DNA of 64,000 bases. Origin: Marinifaba aquimaris (GTDB lineage: Bacteria > Pseudomonadota > Gammaproteobacteria > Enterobacterales > Alteromonadaceae). The notes below the pieces were generated by a model. That model did no database searches. It was given only the letters and a program-made list of their open reading frames with translations, and was not told the DNA's origin. The DNA lies in contig NZ_JABULX010000004.1 in NCBI RefSeq assembly GCF_013328345.1, positions 62,001 to 126,000 of the forward strand. The letters are read 5' to 3'. The translations under genes were made by a program, and so were the position numbers. Shown here in pieces: positions 44,468-53,796 of this stretch; positions within the stretch are counted from its first letter, which is position 1; the number at the start of each line of letters is the position of its first letter.

Positions 44468-45892
44468 ATGTTTCAAAGTTTATCTGACCGCCTTGGTCAA
44501 ACGCTGAAAAATATCACTGGTAAAGGCCGCTTAACCGAAGAAAACATCAAAGATACGTTACGCGAAGTGCGTATGGCTTTATTAGAAGCCGATGTTGCCT
44601 TACCTGTTATCAAAGAATTTATTAAAAATGTTAAAGAGCAGGCACTGGGTGTAGAGGTTAACAAAAGCCTTAACCCAGGTCAGGCGTTTGTAAAAATTGT
44701 TAATGCTGAACTTGTCAAAGCGATGGGTGAAGCAAATGAAGATCTTAACCTAGCCGCACAAAAACCAGCGGTTATTTTAATGGCTGGTTTGCAAGGTGCT
44801 GGTAAAACGACCTCTGTTGGTAAGTTAGCCAAATATCTTAAAGAACGTGAGAAGAAAAAGGTACTTGTTGTTTCTGCTGACGTTTACCGCCCTGCGGCCA
44901 TTAAACAGCTAGAAACTTTAGCCGAAGATATCGGGGTTGAGTGTTTCCCTAGTAACATCGAACAAAAGCCTGTCGATATTGTAAATGGCGCTATTTCTCA
45001 TGCCAAAATTCAATTCTATGACGTATTAATTGTCGATACAGCAGGTCGTTTACATGTCGATACTGACATGATGGATGAAATCAAAGACTTACACGCTGCG
45101 ATTGAACCTGTCGAAACGCTATTTGTCGTGGATGCAATGACAGGTCAAGATGCGGCCAATACGGCTAAAGCTTTCCACGAAGCGCTGCCTTTAACAGGTG
45201 TTATCTTAACCAAAGCTGACGGTGATGCTCGTGGTGGTGCTGCTTTATCAATTCGCCAAATTACAGGTAAACCAATTAAGTTTATCGGTATGGGCGAGAA
45301 GACTGATGCACTTGAACCATTCCACCCAGAGCGTATTGCCTCTCGAATTTTAGGTATGGGTGATGTACTCAGCCTAATTGAAGAGGTTGAGCGCAAGGTA
45401 GATAAAGACAAAGCCATGAAGATGGCAACTAAGTTGAAAAAAGGTAAAGGTTTTGACTTAGAAGACTTTAGAGACCAGTTGCAGCAAATGAAAAATATGG
45501 GTGGCATGATGTCATTAATGGATAAGCTACCTGGTATGTCAGGGATGAAAGAGCAAATCCAAGACAAAGTTAATGACAAACAATTTAACCAGCTTGAAGC
45601 CATTATCAACTCAATGACACCAGCAGAGCGTCAGCGTCCAGATCTAATAAAAGGTTCAAGAAAACGCCGTATCGCAGCAGGTTCTGGTACTCAAATTCAA
45701 GATGTAAACAAGTTACTTAAGCAATTTACCCAAATGCAAAAAATGATGAAGAAAATGTCGAATAAAGGCGGCATGGCCAAAATGATGAAAGGCATGAAGG
45801 GAATGTTACCACCAGGCATGGGTGGTATGGGCGGCATGGGAGGACCAGGCGGCCCAGGTGGATTTGGCGGTGGCGGTCCATTCGGTCGATAG
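44468..45892 (+). CDS. ffh: Signal recognition particle GTPase Ffh
   Basis: Ffh binds 4.5S RNA and nascent signal sequences and delivers ribosomes to FtsY. The 474-residue protein has an N domain (FQSLSDRLGQTLKNITGKG), a G domain with LQGAGKTTSVGKLA (from about residue 108), and DTAGRLHVD and TKADGDARGG motifs. The Met-rich M domain ends in a run of Gly-Met repeats, KMMKGMKGMLPPGMGG, and a Gly-rich tail longer than in E. coli. AGGAAAGCCC precedes the ATG. Confidence 0.97.
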   Translation: MFQSLSDRLGQTLKNITGKGRLTEENIKDTLREVRMALLEADVALPVIKEFIKNVKEQALGVEVNKSLNPGQAFVKIVNAELVKAMGEANEDLNLAAQKPAVILMAGLQGAGKTTSVGKLAKYLKEREKKKVLVVSADVYRPAAIKQLETLAEDIGVECFPSNIEQKPVDIVNGAISHAKIQFYDVLIVDTAGRLHVDTDMMDEIKDLHAAIEPVETLFVVDAMTGQDAANTAKAFHEALPLTGVILTKADGDARGGAALSIRQITGKPIKFIGMGEKTDALEPFHPERIASRILGMGDVLSLIEEVERKVDKDKAMKMATKLKKGKGFDLEDFRDQLQQMKNMGGMMSLMDKLPGMSGMKEQIQDKVNDKQFNQLEAIINSMTPAERQRPDLIKGSRKRRIAAGSGTQIQDVNKLLKQFTQMQKMMKKMSNKGGMAKMMKGMKGMLPPGMGGMGGMGGPGGPGGFGGGGPFGR

Positions 45893-45904
45893 TATTTTTT
45901 CAAC

Positions 45905-45930
45905 AAACCAGTGTTCGCACTGGTTTTTTT
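45905..45930 (+). terminator. Rho-independent terminator after ffh
   Basis: AAACCAGTG / CACTGGTTT closes a TTCG tetraloop and is followed by a run of T. Confidence 0.93.
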
Positions 45931-45952
45931 ATGCCTGAGTTTAATTAATTGA

Positions 45953-46003
45953 CCGTCATTTTATTTTCACAGTTTTGTCATTTTTTGTACCTTTAATTGT
46001 CAT
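45953..46003 (+). promoter_or_regulatory. Candidate Pho-box array upstream of the choice-of-anchor I gene
   Basis: CCGTCAT (45953), TTTTCAC (45964), TTGTCAT (45975) and TTGTCAT (45997) are phased at 11 and 22 bp. They resemble the PhoB repeat CTGTCAT with 4-base AT spacers. TTTAAT at 45992-45997 lies 10-11 bases after the third repeat, where a PhoB-dependent -10 box is expected. Confidence 0.6.
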
Positions 46004-46062
46004 CCAAGTCACTTAATTTTCCTGCCAACTTCAATAACAAGAATAAAAGTAGGCAAACCAAA

Positions 46063-47853
46063 ATGAAATTTAAATATTCTGCGATCGCCCTATGCATGGC
46101 GGTATCTTTATCAGCTTGTGATGGTGATGATGGTGCAACAGGTGCAGTTGGCCCACAAGGCATTCAAGGTGCTCAAGGTGAAACTGGACAAGCAGGGATG
46201 AATGCTGCTTCAGGTATCAACGCTAGCTTGATTGGCCGAGCAGTGTTAAATGTTGAATCTCCAGAAGGGGCAGCAGAAATTGTTGCTTACCAAAAATCAT
46301 CGGGTTGGGTTTATGCGATTAACAGCTCAGGCGATCAAGCAACAGTAGAGATTATTGATATTACTCAGGCTCAAGCATCTGCATTATCTGTGGATGCAGA
46401 AGGTATCGTTAATAACACCAATTTAGAGATTGCGATCACCTTAGATCTTTCTGCTAATACGCCAGGTGATGCCAATAGTATTTCGATTTCCGATGAACTT
46501 GAATTACTCGCAGTTGCTATGGCTGCTGATGAAACAGATGGTCGTGGCTATATTGCTTTTTATGATATTTCAGGTGCACAACCTACTTTTGTAAAGAATG
46601 TCATGGTAGGCGTTTTACCTGATATGGTGACCTTCTCTCCTGATAGTACAAAAGTAATTGCTGCTAATGAAGGTGAACCAAGTGGCGACTACACAGTTGA
46701 CCCTGAAGGTTCTATTTCAATTATTGATATTACCAACGGCGTTGTAGCTGATTCAGCTACTCAGCTTGGTTTTTCTTCTTACAACAGCAAAAAAGCAGAA
46801 CTTGTTGATAAAGGTGTGATGTTTCCAAATCCTACTGGCCGCACGATAAATGGCGTCACTATTAATACAAGCGTCGCGATGGATTTAGAGCCTGAATATG
46901 TAGCCGTCACAGAAGACAGTAAAACGGCGTTTGTTGCTATGCAAGAAAACAACGCATTAGCAGTGGTTGACCTTACAACTAACACGTTAGTTGATATTCT
47001 GGGTTTAGGTTTTAAAGATTGGAGCGAGCATTTAATTGATGCATCAGACAAAGATGGTGGTATCAATTTCCGTCAATATCAAAATCTATACGGTATGTAT
47101 CAGCCTGATACTATCGCATCTTACTCATGGAACGGTGCTCACTTCATCGTAACCGCTAATGAAGGCGACGGTCGTGAATACTTCTTTGATGCGGCAGATG
47201 AAGCGGATTGCCTTACTAAAGGTGGTTTAGACTTTGATGAAGACGATGGTTGTTTATCTTATACCGATGAAAGCCGAGTTGAAGATTTAGCTTTAGATGC
47301 AGATGCTTTTGTTGGTATTAACAATGATGATGACGATCTAGGTCGTTTGAAAGTATCAATTGAAAAAGGCGATATTGATAACGATGGTGTTTACGAAGAG
47401 CTTTATACTTACGGTGCTCGCTCATTCACTATTTGGGATAGCAACGGTTTAAAAGTTTTCGATTCTGGTGATGATGTGGCTATGGTAACAGCTGCTATTC
47501 ACGGTGCGGCATTTAACAATGATGAAGATACCAATGAAGGTGATACTCGCTCTGATGCCAAAGGGGCTGAGCCTGAGGCACTCGCTATTGGTAAAGTTGA
47601 AGACCGCACTTATGCCTTTGTCGGTTTAGAGCGAATGAGTGGTGTATTAGTTTACGATGTAACGAATCCATTCAGCGCGCAATTTGTTGAGTACTTTCAC
47701 AACCGTGGTACGGTGGAAGGTGCTGATATTACCGGTGATTTAGCGCCAGAAGGGATGAAATTTATTGAAGCAACTGATACTTCACCCGCTATGTTAATTA
47801 TCGGTAATGAAATATCAGGCTCAGTTGCTGTTTGGGAAATTACCGCTAAATAG
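46063..47853 (+). CDS. Choice-of-anchor I family lipoprotein with collagen-like segment
   Basis: This 596-residue protein has a lipoprotein signal with lipobox LSAC. A collagen-like run of Gly-X-Y triplets follows (GATGAVGPQGIQGAQG onward, about seven triplets). The long propeller-type domain carries MVGVLPDMVTFSPDSTKVI, AANEGEPSGDY and KGAEPEALAIGKVEDRTYAF, typical of choice-of-anchor I proteins. Some relatives are annotated as alkaline phosphatases, without certainty. ATG 46063 is chosen because the signal peptide starts there; the frame's TTG at 45997 overlaps the regulatory repeats. The Pho-box-like array suggests phosphate-starvation control. Confidence 0.85.
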   Translation: MKFKYSAIALCMAVSLSACDGDDGATGAVGPQGIQGAQGETGQAGMNAASGINASLIGRAVLNVESPEGAAEIVAYQKSSGWVYAINSSGDQATVEIIDITQAQASALSVDAEGIVNNTNLEIAITLDLSANTPGDANSISISDELELLAVAMAADETDGRGYIAFYDISGAQPTFVKNVMVGVLPDMVTFSPDSTKVIAANEGEPSGDYTVDPEGSISIIDITNGVVADSATQLGFSSYNSKKAELVDKGVMFPNPTGRTINGVTINTSVAMDLEPEYVAVTEDSKTAFVAMQENNALAVVDLTTNTLVDILGLGFKDWSEHLIDASDKDGGINFRQYQNLYGMYQPDTIASYSWNGAHFIVTANEGDGREYFFDAADEADCLTKGGLDFDEDDGCLSYTDESRVEDLALDADAFVGINNDDDDLGRLKVSIEKGDIDNDGVYEELYTYGARSFTIWDSNGLKVFDSGDDVAMVTAAIHGAAFNNDEDTNEGDTRSDAKGAEPEALAIGKVEDRTYAFVGLERMSGVLVYDVTNPFSAQFVEYFHNRGTVEGADITGDLAPEGMKFIEATDTSPAMLIIGNEISGSVAVWEITAK

Positions 47854-47872
47854 AACTTGCATGATTTTAATA

Positions 47873-47906
47873 AAAGCCGCTTGAGTAAAGACAAGCGGCT
47901 TTTTTA
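47873..47906 (+). terminator. Rho-independent terminator after the choice-of-anchor I gene
   Basis: AAAGCCGCTTG / CAAGCGGCTTT with an 8-base loop is followed by a T-run. Confidence 0.92.
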
Positions 47907-47974
47907 ATTGGCATCATTTGATTGTGTAATTGCTGATGTTTTCTTTAGCTTTATTGTTTAACCAATGTTGCAAA

Positions 47975-48820
47975 TCAATAAAGTGTTGAGATCCACTTGC
48001 CTTCATTGATAAATGACCAACTCCATTGCTGCCATTTCTGACTCAAACCTTTATCTATACTTTGTTCTAAACTTAGGCCTGCTGATTTCATTTTATTAAC
48101 TTCACTTAGCGTGCTAAGCAGCATATTGTGATATCGCATTAAATCAGCTTTATTAGCGACGGGGCCGTGACCGGGAATAATGGTCGTATCATTATCGACT
48201 TGTGTAAGTAAGTCTTCGATGCGTTCAATATAAGCTGAAACCTGACCACCGCCATCTTTATCAATAAAAGGAAACATGGCATTGAAAAATAGATCGCCAG
48301 TATGGAGAACATTTGCTTGTTCAAACCACACAACACTATCTCCATCGGTATGGCCTTGACCTAAATGTTCAACGCGAATCGTCTGATTATTGAAGTGTAG
48401 TTTAACGCCGTGCTCATAAGTTAATACGGGTAGAGAATGGCGCAAATTATCTGGCTTATGGCTCAGTCTGGCTCTGACATTTTCATGGGCAATAATAGGG
48501 GCATGCTCACCAAACGCTTCGTTACCACCTGTGTGGTCGCCATGGTGATGTGTATTAATAATGAATTTTATTTCATTATTTTGATTGCCAATATCAGATA
48601 ATACTTGCTCTATTTTATCAGCCAATGGCGCAAATTGGTCATCTATCATTAAAAGGCCATCTTCACCGCTAAGTACGCCAATATTGCCGCCATAACCAAA
48701 CAATACGTATATACCATTTCCAACTGTTTGTGCTTTAATTTCTACATGCTTGAATTGATCATTGGCACAGAGATTAAAATTAAGGATTAACATAGAAAAA
48801 AGCAGTAGCGATCGTTTCAT
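47975..48820 (-). CDS. Exported metallo-beta-lactamase-fold hydrolase
   Basis: This 281-residue protein has a signal peptide (cleavage near LCAND) and the zinc motif NTHHHGDHTGG (HxHxDH). Further metal ligands appear in GQGHTDGD and the C-terminal IPGHGPV. It looks like a periplasmic MBL-fold hydrolase resembling the subclass found near quinoprotein and lactonase genes; a beta-lactamase role is not implied. The substrate is unknown. It converges with the choice-of-anchor I gene and is divergent from the rpsP operon. Confidence 0.87.
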   Translation of the reverse strand: MKRSLLLFSMLILNFNLCANDQFKHVEIKAQTVGNGIYVLFGYGGNIGVLSGEDGLLMIDDQFAPLADKIEQVLSDIGNQNNEIKFIINTHHHGDHTGGNEAFGEHAPIIAHENVRARLSHKPDNLRHSLPVLTYEHGVKLHFNNQTIRVEHLGQGHTDGDSVVWFEQANVLHTGDLFFNAMFPFIDKDGGGQVSAYIERIEDLLTQVDNDTTIIPGHGPVANKADLMRYHNMLLSTLSEVNKMKSAGLSLEQSIDKGLSQKWQQWSWSFINEGKWISTLY

Positions 48821-48963
48821 TACGTTACCCTAAATTGGTAAAAAATTTCAGACTAGAGCTTCAAGCTTAGTCCTATAGTAAAGACAATTCGACTTTGAAT
48901 TGAGCGAATATATTGATATTCCCTAACACCTTAAATGCTAAGGTTTTGATTCCTTTTTTATTC

Positions 48964-48991
48964 TTGCAAAAAACATTGAAGACTGTATAAT
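48964..48991 (+). promoter_or_regulatory. Sigma-70 promoter for the rpsP operon
   Basis: The -35 TTGCAA (48964-48969) and a perfect -10 TATAAT (48986-48991) are spaced 16 bases. They lie 88 bases upstream of rpsP. The GC-rich discriminator immediately after (TTCGCGGGC) is typical of stringently controlled ribosomal promoters. Confidence 0.75.
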
Positions 48992-49078
48992 TCGCGGGCT
49001 TTTTTTACCCTTTGGGGTGAACTAAGCAAGCCAATTTTTATTAAACAGTAATTTTAACTATTAACAATTGAGGACGAT

Positions 49079-49324
49079 ATGGTAACTATTCGTTTATCTC
49101 GTGGCGGTTCTAAAAAGCGTCCATTCTACCAAGTGGTAGTTGCAGACAGCCGTAAAGCCCGCGACGGTCGTTTTATCGAGAAAGTGGGTTTCTTCAACCC
49201 AGTTGCTCAAGGTAATGCAGAGCGTTTACGTTTAGATTTAGAGCGTGTTGAACACTGGATCGGTCAAGGTGCACAAACTTCTGACCGTGTAGCACGTTTA
49301 ATCAAAGACGCAAAAGCTGCTTAA
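49079..49324 (+). CDS. rpsP: 30S ribosomal protein S16
   Basis: This 81-residue protein starts [20 protein letters not shown] and contains [20 protein letters not shown], unmistakable S16 patterns. S16 is needed for assembly of the 30S 5' domain. It is the first gene of rpsP-rimM-trmD-rplS; TGAGGACGAT precedes the ATG. Confidence 0.98.
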   Translation: MVTIRLSRGGSKKRPFYQVVVADSRKARDGRFIEKVGFFNPVAQGNAERLRLDLERVEHWIGQGAQTSDRVARLIKDAKAA

Positions 49325-49359
49325 TTTGAACCTGTATTTGATTGGTCGAGGTTAATTGC

Positions 49360-49890
49360 ATGTCAGCATCAGAAAATAAGGTCATTCTTGGTCGCTTAGG
49401 CGCTGTTTATGGCATTAAAGGCTGGCTTAAAGTGCAAGCTTACACCGATTATGCAGAGAATATTTTTGACTACGGTGCTTGGCTTATTGGTCGAGAACAA
49501 TCGTGGCAAGAAGCAAACATTGTCGAATGGCGTCGACATAACAAGGGCCTCATCGTCAAATTAGCTGACGTTGATGTTCGTGAGAAAGCCCAATTGCTAA
49601 CAGGTATGGAAATAGCTGTACTTGAGTCGCAATTGCCTGAGTTAGCAGACGACGAGTACTACTGGCGTGATTTAGTCGGTATGGCTGTCGTTAATACAAA
49701 AGGCTACAACATGGGAGCCGTTAAATCCTTAATGGAAACGGGTTCAAATGATGTGCTAGTAGTTAAAGCTAACGCCAATGATGCTTTTGGTAAGTCGGAA
49801 CGTTTAATTCCCTTTATTGAATCACAAATGGTTCAAAGCGTGGATAAAGCGAATCGTGTTATTACCGTTGATTGGGAAGCGGATTTTTAA
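49360..49890 (+). CDS. rimM: 16S rRNA processing protein RimM
   Basis: RimM is a 30S maturation factor that binds S19. The 176-residue protein has an N-terminal barrel beginning NKVILGRLGAVYGIKGWLKV and a PRC-barrel C-terminus (YYWRDLVGMAVVNTKGYNMG onward). ATG 49360 has GAGG seven bases upstream; the longer frame from TTG 49342 is not needed. It lies between rpsP and trmD. Confidence 0.96.
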   Translation: MSASENKVILGRLGAVYGIKGWLKVQAYTDYAENIFDYGAWLIGREQSWQEANIVEWRRHNKGLIVKLADVDVREKAQLLTGMEIAVLESQLPELADDEYYWRDLVGMAVVNTKGYNMGAVKSLMETGSNDVLVVKANANDAFGKSERLIPFIESQMVQSVDKANRVITVDWEADF

Positions 49891-49893
49891 TCT

Positions 49894-50667
49894 ATGCCTG
49901 CATTAAATTGGGTTGGGGTGGTGAGCCTTTTCCCTGAGATGTTTGATGCTATCAGTCAGCACGGTGTAACCGGACGAGCCATAAAAAAAGGCATGATTGA
50001 TTTTCATCGTTGGAATCCTAGAGATTTTACCCACGACAAACATAGGACTGTTGATGACAGACCTTATGGTGGGGGACCTGGGATGTTAATGATGGTGCAA
50101 CCTTTGCGCGATGCTATAGAGGCTGCGAAAGCAGAAGCAGGAGAGGGTGTTAAGACAATTTATTTGTCTCCTCAAGGGCGAAAGTTAGATCAGCAAGGTG
50201 CTATTGAATTAGCAAAAAATGAAAAAATCATTTTAGTTGCAGGTCGCTATGAAGGCATTGATGAACGACTTATAGAGTCTGATATCGATGAAGAGTGGTC
50301 GATTGGTGATTATGTGTTAAGCGGTGGTGAACTTGCTGCTATGACTTTAATCGACAGTGTATCGCGTTTAGTGCCAGGAGTATTAGGACACAATTTATCG
50401 GCAGAGCAAGACTCTTTCTCTAACGGTTTATTAGATTGTCCACATTATACTCGACCAGAAGTGCTTGATGATAAATCGGTACCTGCTGTATTACTCAGCG
50501 GTAACCACAAAAACATTGAGCAATGGCGAATGAAACAGGCTTTGGGACGGACTTGGTTGAGACGTCCAGAATTATTGAAAACCCTAGCTCTGACATCTGA
50601 GCAGGTTGAGTTATTGGAAAGCTTTAAGCAAGATTTTCAAACTCAAGATTGTAAAACCGATGATTAA
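49894..50667 (+). CDS. trmD: tRNA (guanine-N1)-methyltransferase
   Basis: TrmD makes m1G37 in tRNAs with G36, preventing frameshifting. The 257-residue protein is of the SPOUT class and shows [35 protein letters not shown] and the knot residues [32 protein letters not shown]-type sequence (here [15 protein letters not shown]) binds SAM. It starts 3 bases after rimM. Confidence 0.98.
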   Translation: MPALNWVGVVSLFPEMFDAISQHGVTGRAIKKGMIDFHRWNPRDFTHDKHRTVDDRPYGGGPGMLMMVQPLRDAIEAAKAEAGEGVKTIYLSPQGRKLDQQGAIELAKNEKIILVAGRYEGIDERLIESDIDEEWSIGDYVLSGGELAAMTLIDSVSRLVPGVLGHNLSAEQDSFSNGLLDCPHYTRPEVLDDKSVPAVLLSGNHKNIEQWRMKQALGRTWLRRPELLKTLALTSEQVELLESFKQDFQTQDCKTDD

Positions 50668-50689
50668 CTAGGTAATAGGTAGGTTTATA

Positions 50690-51037
50690 ATGAGCAATAT
50701 TATTGCTGCTCTTGAACAAGAGCAATTAAAAACTGATTTACCGGAGTTCGCTCCAGGTGACACAGTTGTTGTACAAGTAAAAGTAAAAGAAGGTGATCGT
50801 GAGCGTTTACAGGCGTATGAAGGCGTAGTAATTGCTAAGCGTAACCGTGGTTTACACTCATCATTAACTGTTCGTAAAATTTCGGGCGGCGAAGGTGTTG
50901 AGCGTACTTTCCAAACTCACAGCCCTCTTGTTGATAGTATTACAGTTAAGCGTCGTGGTGCAGTTCGTCGTGCTAAGTTATATTACTTACGCGAGCGTAC
51001 TGGTAAAGCAGCACGTATCAAAGAAAAGCTTAACTAA
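50690..51037 (+). CDS. rplS: 50S ribosomal protein L19
   Basis: This 115-residue protein has the L19 landmarks [36 protein letters not shown] and [21 protein letters not shown]19 sits at the 30S-50S interface. AGGTAGGTTTATA precedes the ATG, and it is the last gene of the operon. Confidence 0.98.
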   Translation: MSNIIAALEQEQLKTDLPEFAPGDTVVVQVKVKEGDRERLQAYEGVVIAKRNRGLHSSLTVRKISGGEGVERTFQTHSPLVDSITVKRRGAVRRAKLYYLRERTGKAARIKEKLN

Positions 51038-51052
51038 TTGGCTTTTAGAAAA

Positions 51053-51075
51053 GGCTCGCAATGCGGGCCTTTTTC
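51053..51075 (+). terminator. Rho-independent terminator of the rpsP operon
   Basis: GGCTCGC / GCGGGCC (one G-T pair) with an AAT loop is followed by TTTTT. Confidence 0.85.
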
Positions 51076-51205
51076 TTATCTATTTCTCAAGACCCTTTTA
51101 CTCCTCCATCTCTTTCTTCAAACATAATGACTCTAAAATTGCTCTGGCGTATCGAGCGATGCTATATTGTGACTGCCCACGGAAATTGACACATTAAAGA
51201 CAAAA

Positions 51206-51239
51206 TATTCTGCTAACCTTTCCTATAATTTGCAGAATA
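51206..51239. promoter_or_regulatory. Inverted repeat over a putative fadD promoter
   Basis: TATTCTGC (51206-51213) and GCAGAATA (51232-51239) are perfect 8-bp arms separated by 18 bases. They enclose a TATAAT at 51224-51229. The site does not match the FadR or PsrA consensus as I know them. It lies about 70-100 bases upstream of fadD. Confidence 0.4.
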
Positions 51240-51308
51240 ATCTTAAATTTGTGTAATAATTTAAGAACTTAGCTCAACTTATATCTCACACATTCCAAGG
51301 AGCGTAGA

Positions 51309-52970
51309 GTGGAAAAACTTTGGCTAAATAGCTATCCATCAGATATACCAGCAGAAGTTGATATAGAGCATTACCCATCATTGGTCGATATTGTTGAGCA
51401 ATCTGCTAAGAAATATGCAAATTCTCAAGCGTATATCAGCATGGGAAAAGGTCTCACCTACACTGAAGTCGAAACATTAAGCCGTCACTTTGCCAGTTAT
51501 TTACAAAATCACTTAGGTGTCCAAAAAGGCGATAAAGTGGCTATTATGATGCCAAACTGTTTACAGTATCCTATCGCATTATTTGGCTGTCTACGCGCAG
51601 GCGCAGTTGTAGTTAACGTCAACCCGTTATACACAGCGAGAGAGTTGAAACATCAACTTAATGATTCCGGTACCGAAACTATCATTATCATTGAGAACTT
51701 TGCCCATACACTTGAAAAAATAATTGGTGAAACACCTGTTCAAAATATTATCACGACAGAACTCGGTGATATGTTAGGAACGGTCAAAGGCTTTATTGTA
51801 AATACTGTTGTTCGCTATGTGAAAAAGATGGTGCCGGCATTTAAATTCGATCATTCTGAAGACTTTAAACGCGCTCTTGCCATTGGTTCATCTCTTCCTT
51901 ATCAAAGACCTGAATTGAACCACGATGACTTGGCATTTTTACAATATACAGGTGGTACTACAGGTGTTGCGAAAGGCGCGATGTTATCGCATGGCAATAT
52001 GGTGGGTAATCTACAACAAGTATCAGCTTGGTTAGATCCGATACTAGAATATAACAAAGAATTTATTGTTACTGCATTACCGCTTTATCATATCTTTGCT
52101 TTGACTGCAAATGCACTGACTTTCTTTAAATATGGTGCAACTAATTTATTGATCACTAACCCTCGCGATATGCCGGGTTTTGTTAAAGAGCTCTCTAAAT
52201 ACCAGCCAACAATTCTGACAGGTGTAAACACTTTATTTAATGGTTTGTTAAATGCCAAAGGCTTTGATGAGTTAGATTTTTCTAAATTCAAAGTTTCTTT
52301 AGGTGGTGGTATGGCTGTTCAACGTCCTGTTGCAGAGCGTTGGCAGCAAGTGACGAAATCACCTCTACTTGAGGCATATGGTTTAACCGAGTGTTGCCCC
52401 GCCGTGACCATCAATCCAATGGAATTAGATGGTTATAACGGCAGTATTGGCTTACCTATCCCATCTACTGAACTTCGTATTGTTGATGATGCGGGTCAAG
52501 AGGTTGCGCTTGGTGAGCACGGTGAATTACAAGTTAAAGGCCCTCAGGTCATGAAAGGTTATTACAACCGCCCTGAAGCAACCGCGGAAGTAATGGACGG
52601 GGAGTGGTTCTCAACAGGCGATATGGCAACAGTTGATGAGCAAGGTTTTTTCTACATTGTAGACAGGAAAAAAGACATGATACTCGTGTCGGGATTCAAT
52701 GTTTATCCTAATGAAGTAGAAGAAGTGATTGCTATGCATGATAAAGTACTTGAAGTTGCTGCTGTTGGGGTTGCAGATGAAAGGTGCGGTGAAGTTGTCA
52801 AAGTGTTTATTGTCAAAAAAGATGAGTCACTGACAGCAGATGAAATTAAAGCGCACAGTAAAGAGAACCTAACTGCTTATAAAGTACCAAAACTCATTGA
52901 ATTTAAAGAGGACTTACCAAAAACAAATGTTGGTAAAATCCTGAGAAGAGAGTTACGCGAAGCGAGTTAA
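51309..52970 (+). CDS. fadD: Long-chain fatty-acid-CoA ligase
   Basis: FadD activates long-chain fatty acids to CoA thioesters at the inner membrane, the entry step of beta-oxidation. The 553-residue protein begins EKLWLNSYPSDIPAEVD as E. coli FadD does. It has the AMP-binding motif YTGGTTGVAKGAMLSH, LLEAYGLTECCPAVTINP and the fatty-acyl-ligase signature around DGEWFSTGDMATVDEQGF with DRKKDMILVSGFNVYPNE. The start is GTG 51309, with AAGGAGCGTAGA as a strong ribosome binding site. Confidence 0.96.
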   Translation: MEKLWLNSYPSDIPAEVDIEHYPSLVDIVEQSAKKYANSQAYISMGKGLTYTEVETLSRHFASYLQNHLGVQKGDKVAIMMPNCLQYPIALFGCLRAGAVVVNVNPLYTARELKHQLNDSGTETIIIIENFAHTLEKIIGETPVQNIITTELGDMLGTVKGFIVNTVVRYVKKMVPAFKFDHSEDFKRALAIGSSLPYQRPELNHDDLAFLQYTGGTTGVAKGAMLSHGNMVGNLQQVSAWLDPILEYNKEFIVTALPLYHIFALTANALTFFKYGATNLLITNPRDMPGFVKELSKYQPTILTGVNTLFNGLLNAKGFDELDFSKFKVSLGGGMAVQRPVAERWQQVTKSPLLEAYGLTECCPAVTINPMELDGYNGSIGLPIPSTELRIVDDAGQEVALGEHGELQVKGPQVMKGYYNRPEATAEVMDGEWFSTGDMATVDEQGFFYIVDRKKDMILVSGFNVYPNEVEEVIAMHDKVLEVAAVGVADERCGEVVKVFIVKKDESLTADEIKAHSKENLTAYKVPKLIEFKEDLPKTNVGKILRRELREAS

Positions 52971-52975
52971 CTAGC

Positions 52976-53006
52976 AAAAAAAGAGCACTTAAAGTGCTCT
53001 TTTTTT
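52976..53006. terminator. Bidirectional terminator between fadD and DUF3108 gene
   Basis: AAAGAGCACTT / AGTGCTCTTT is flanked by A and T runs and lies between convergent genes. Confidence 0.9.
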
Positions 53007-53796
53007 ATTTAAATTTTGCTGATTTAAGTTGTGCATCTAACTGTTCATCACCATTTTTCGTCTGCCTTATTCTCACCAGCAAATTGCCTAACTCAGGTGC
53101 AAACCACAGTTCAGTAACACGTTTTTTATTATTGCGCTGTCGAACGAGCTTGATGGTATCTAAATCACCGGCAGGTAATGTAAGTTTTTCTTTACCTACT
53201 TTGACGAATTCGTAGTGTTTTTCTTTCTTTTCATCGTCGATAAAATAGTAAGAAAAAGATTGTTTGCCTTGTTCTAGGTCGAGTTTAAGCTGTAATTGGT
53301 AACTGATTTGATCTAACCAATGCACTTCCTCTTCACATTCAACCTCTCTATTTAAATTAACGTCTTTAACTTTTCCTGTTTGTGGGTCAAATTCTAAGAT
53401 CGTTTGTGTATTACTACCTGTACCTTCGCGTTTAAAGCGATATTTTAGCGGTTGTACTAATTTATCGTCAGATATTTTTAATTGTGAGGTTTCAGCTCTT
53501 TCATCACTTAATATTAAAAAAGAAAGGTCCGATGCATAGGAGAAGACATATTCGTCGTCTTTTATTTGGCTAAGTTGTCTTTTGGCCGTTCCAAGACTTA
53601 AGCTGCCTCTGCTAACTTTGTATTTAGCAATGAAAGGAGTCGTACTTGTTGGTGCGTTATTGCTGAGTTGAATTTTATTATTATTAGTTGTCGGAGCAGC
53701 TGTTGCGTTATTGCAAGCAAATACAATAACGCAAGCAGATAAGTAGCTTTTGAACTTAAAGCGTTTTTGCGCCGTTTTCAGGTAATTGTTTTTCAT
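53005..53796 (-). CDS. DUF3108 periplasmic protein
   Basis: This protein of about 263 residues has a signal sequence (KSYLSACVIVFACNNATAAP) and a DUF3108 body with FIAKYKVSRGSLSLGTAKRQL, LKYRFKREGTGSN and TELWFAPELGNLLVRIRQ. The family is uncharacterised and predicted to be periplasmic; it often follows purN in gammaproteobacteria. ATG 53796 is my choice. The frame reaches 53817, and the gene overlaps the end of purN, so translational coupling is likely. Confidence 0.82.
   Translation of the reverse strand: MKNNYLKTAQKRFKFKSYLSACVIVFACNNATAAPTTNNNKIQLSNNAPTSTTPFIAKYKVSRGSLSLGTAKRQLSQIKDDEYVFSYASDLSFLILSDERAETSQLKISDDKLVQPLKYRFKREGTGSNTQTILEFDPQTGKVKDVNLNREVECEEEVHWLDQISYQLQLKLDLEQGKQSFSYYFIDDEKKEKHYEFVKVGKEKLTLPAGDLDTIKLVRQRNNKKRVTELWFAPELGNLLVRIRQTKNGDEQLDAQLKSAKFK

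Noticed and set aside
45145-45609. 154-codon minus-strand frame inside ffh
   Set aside because: It is antisense to ffh, arises from its codon bias, and has no start context.
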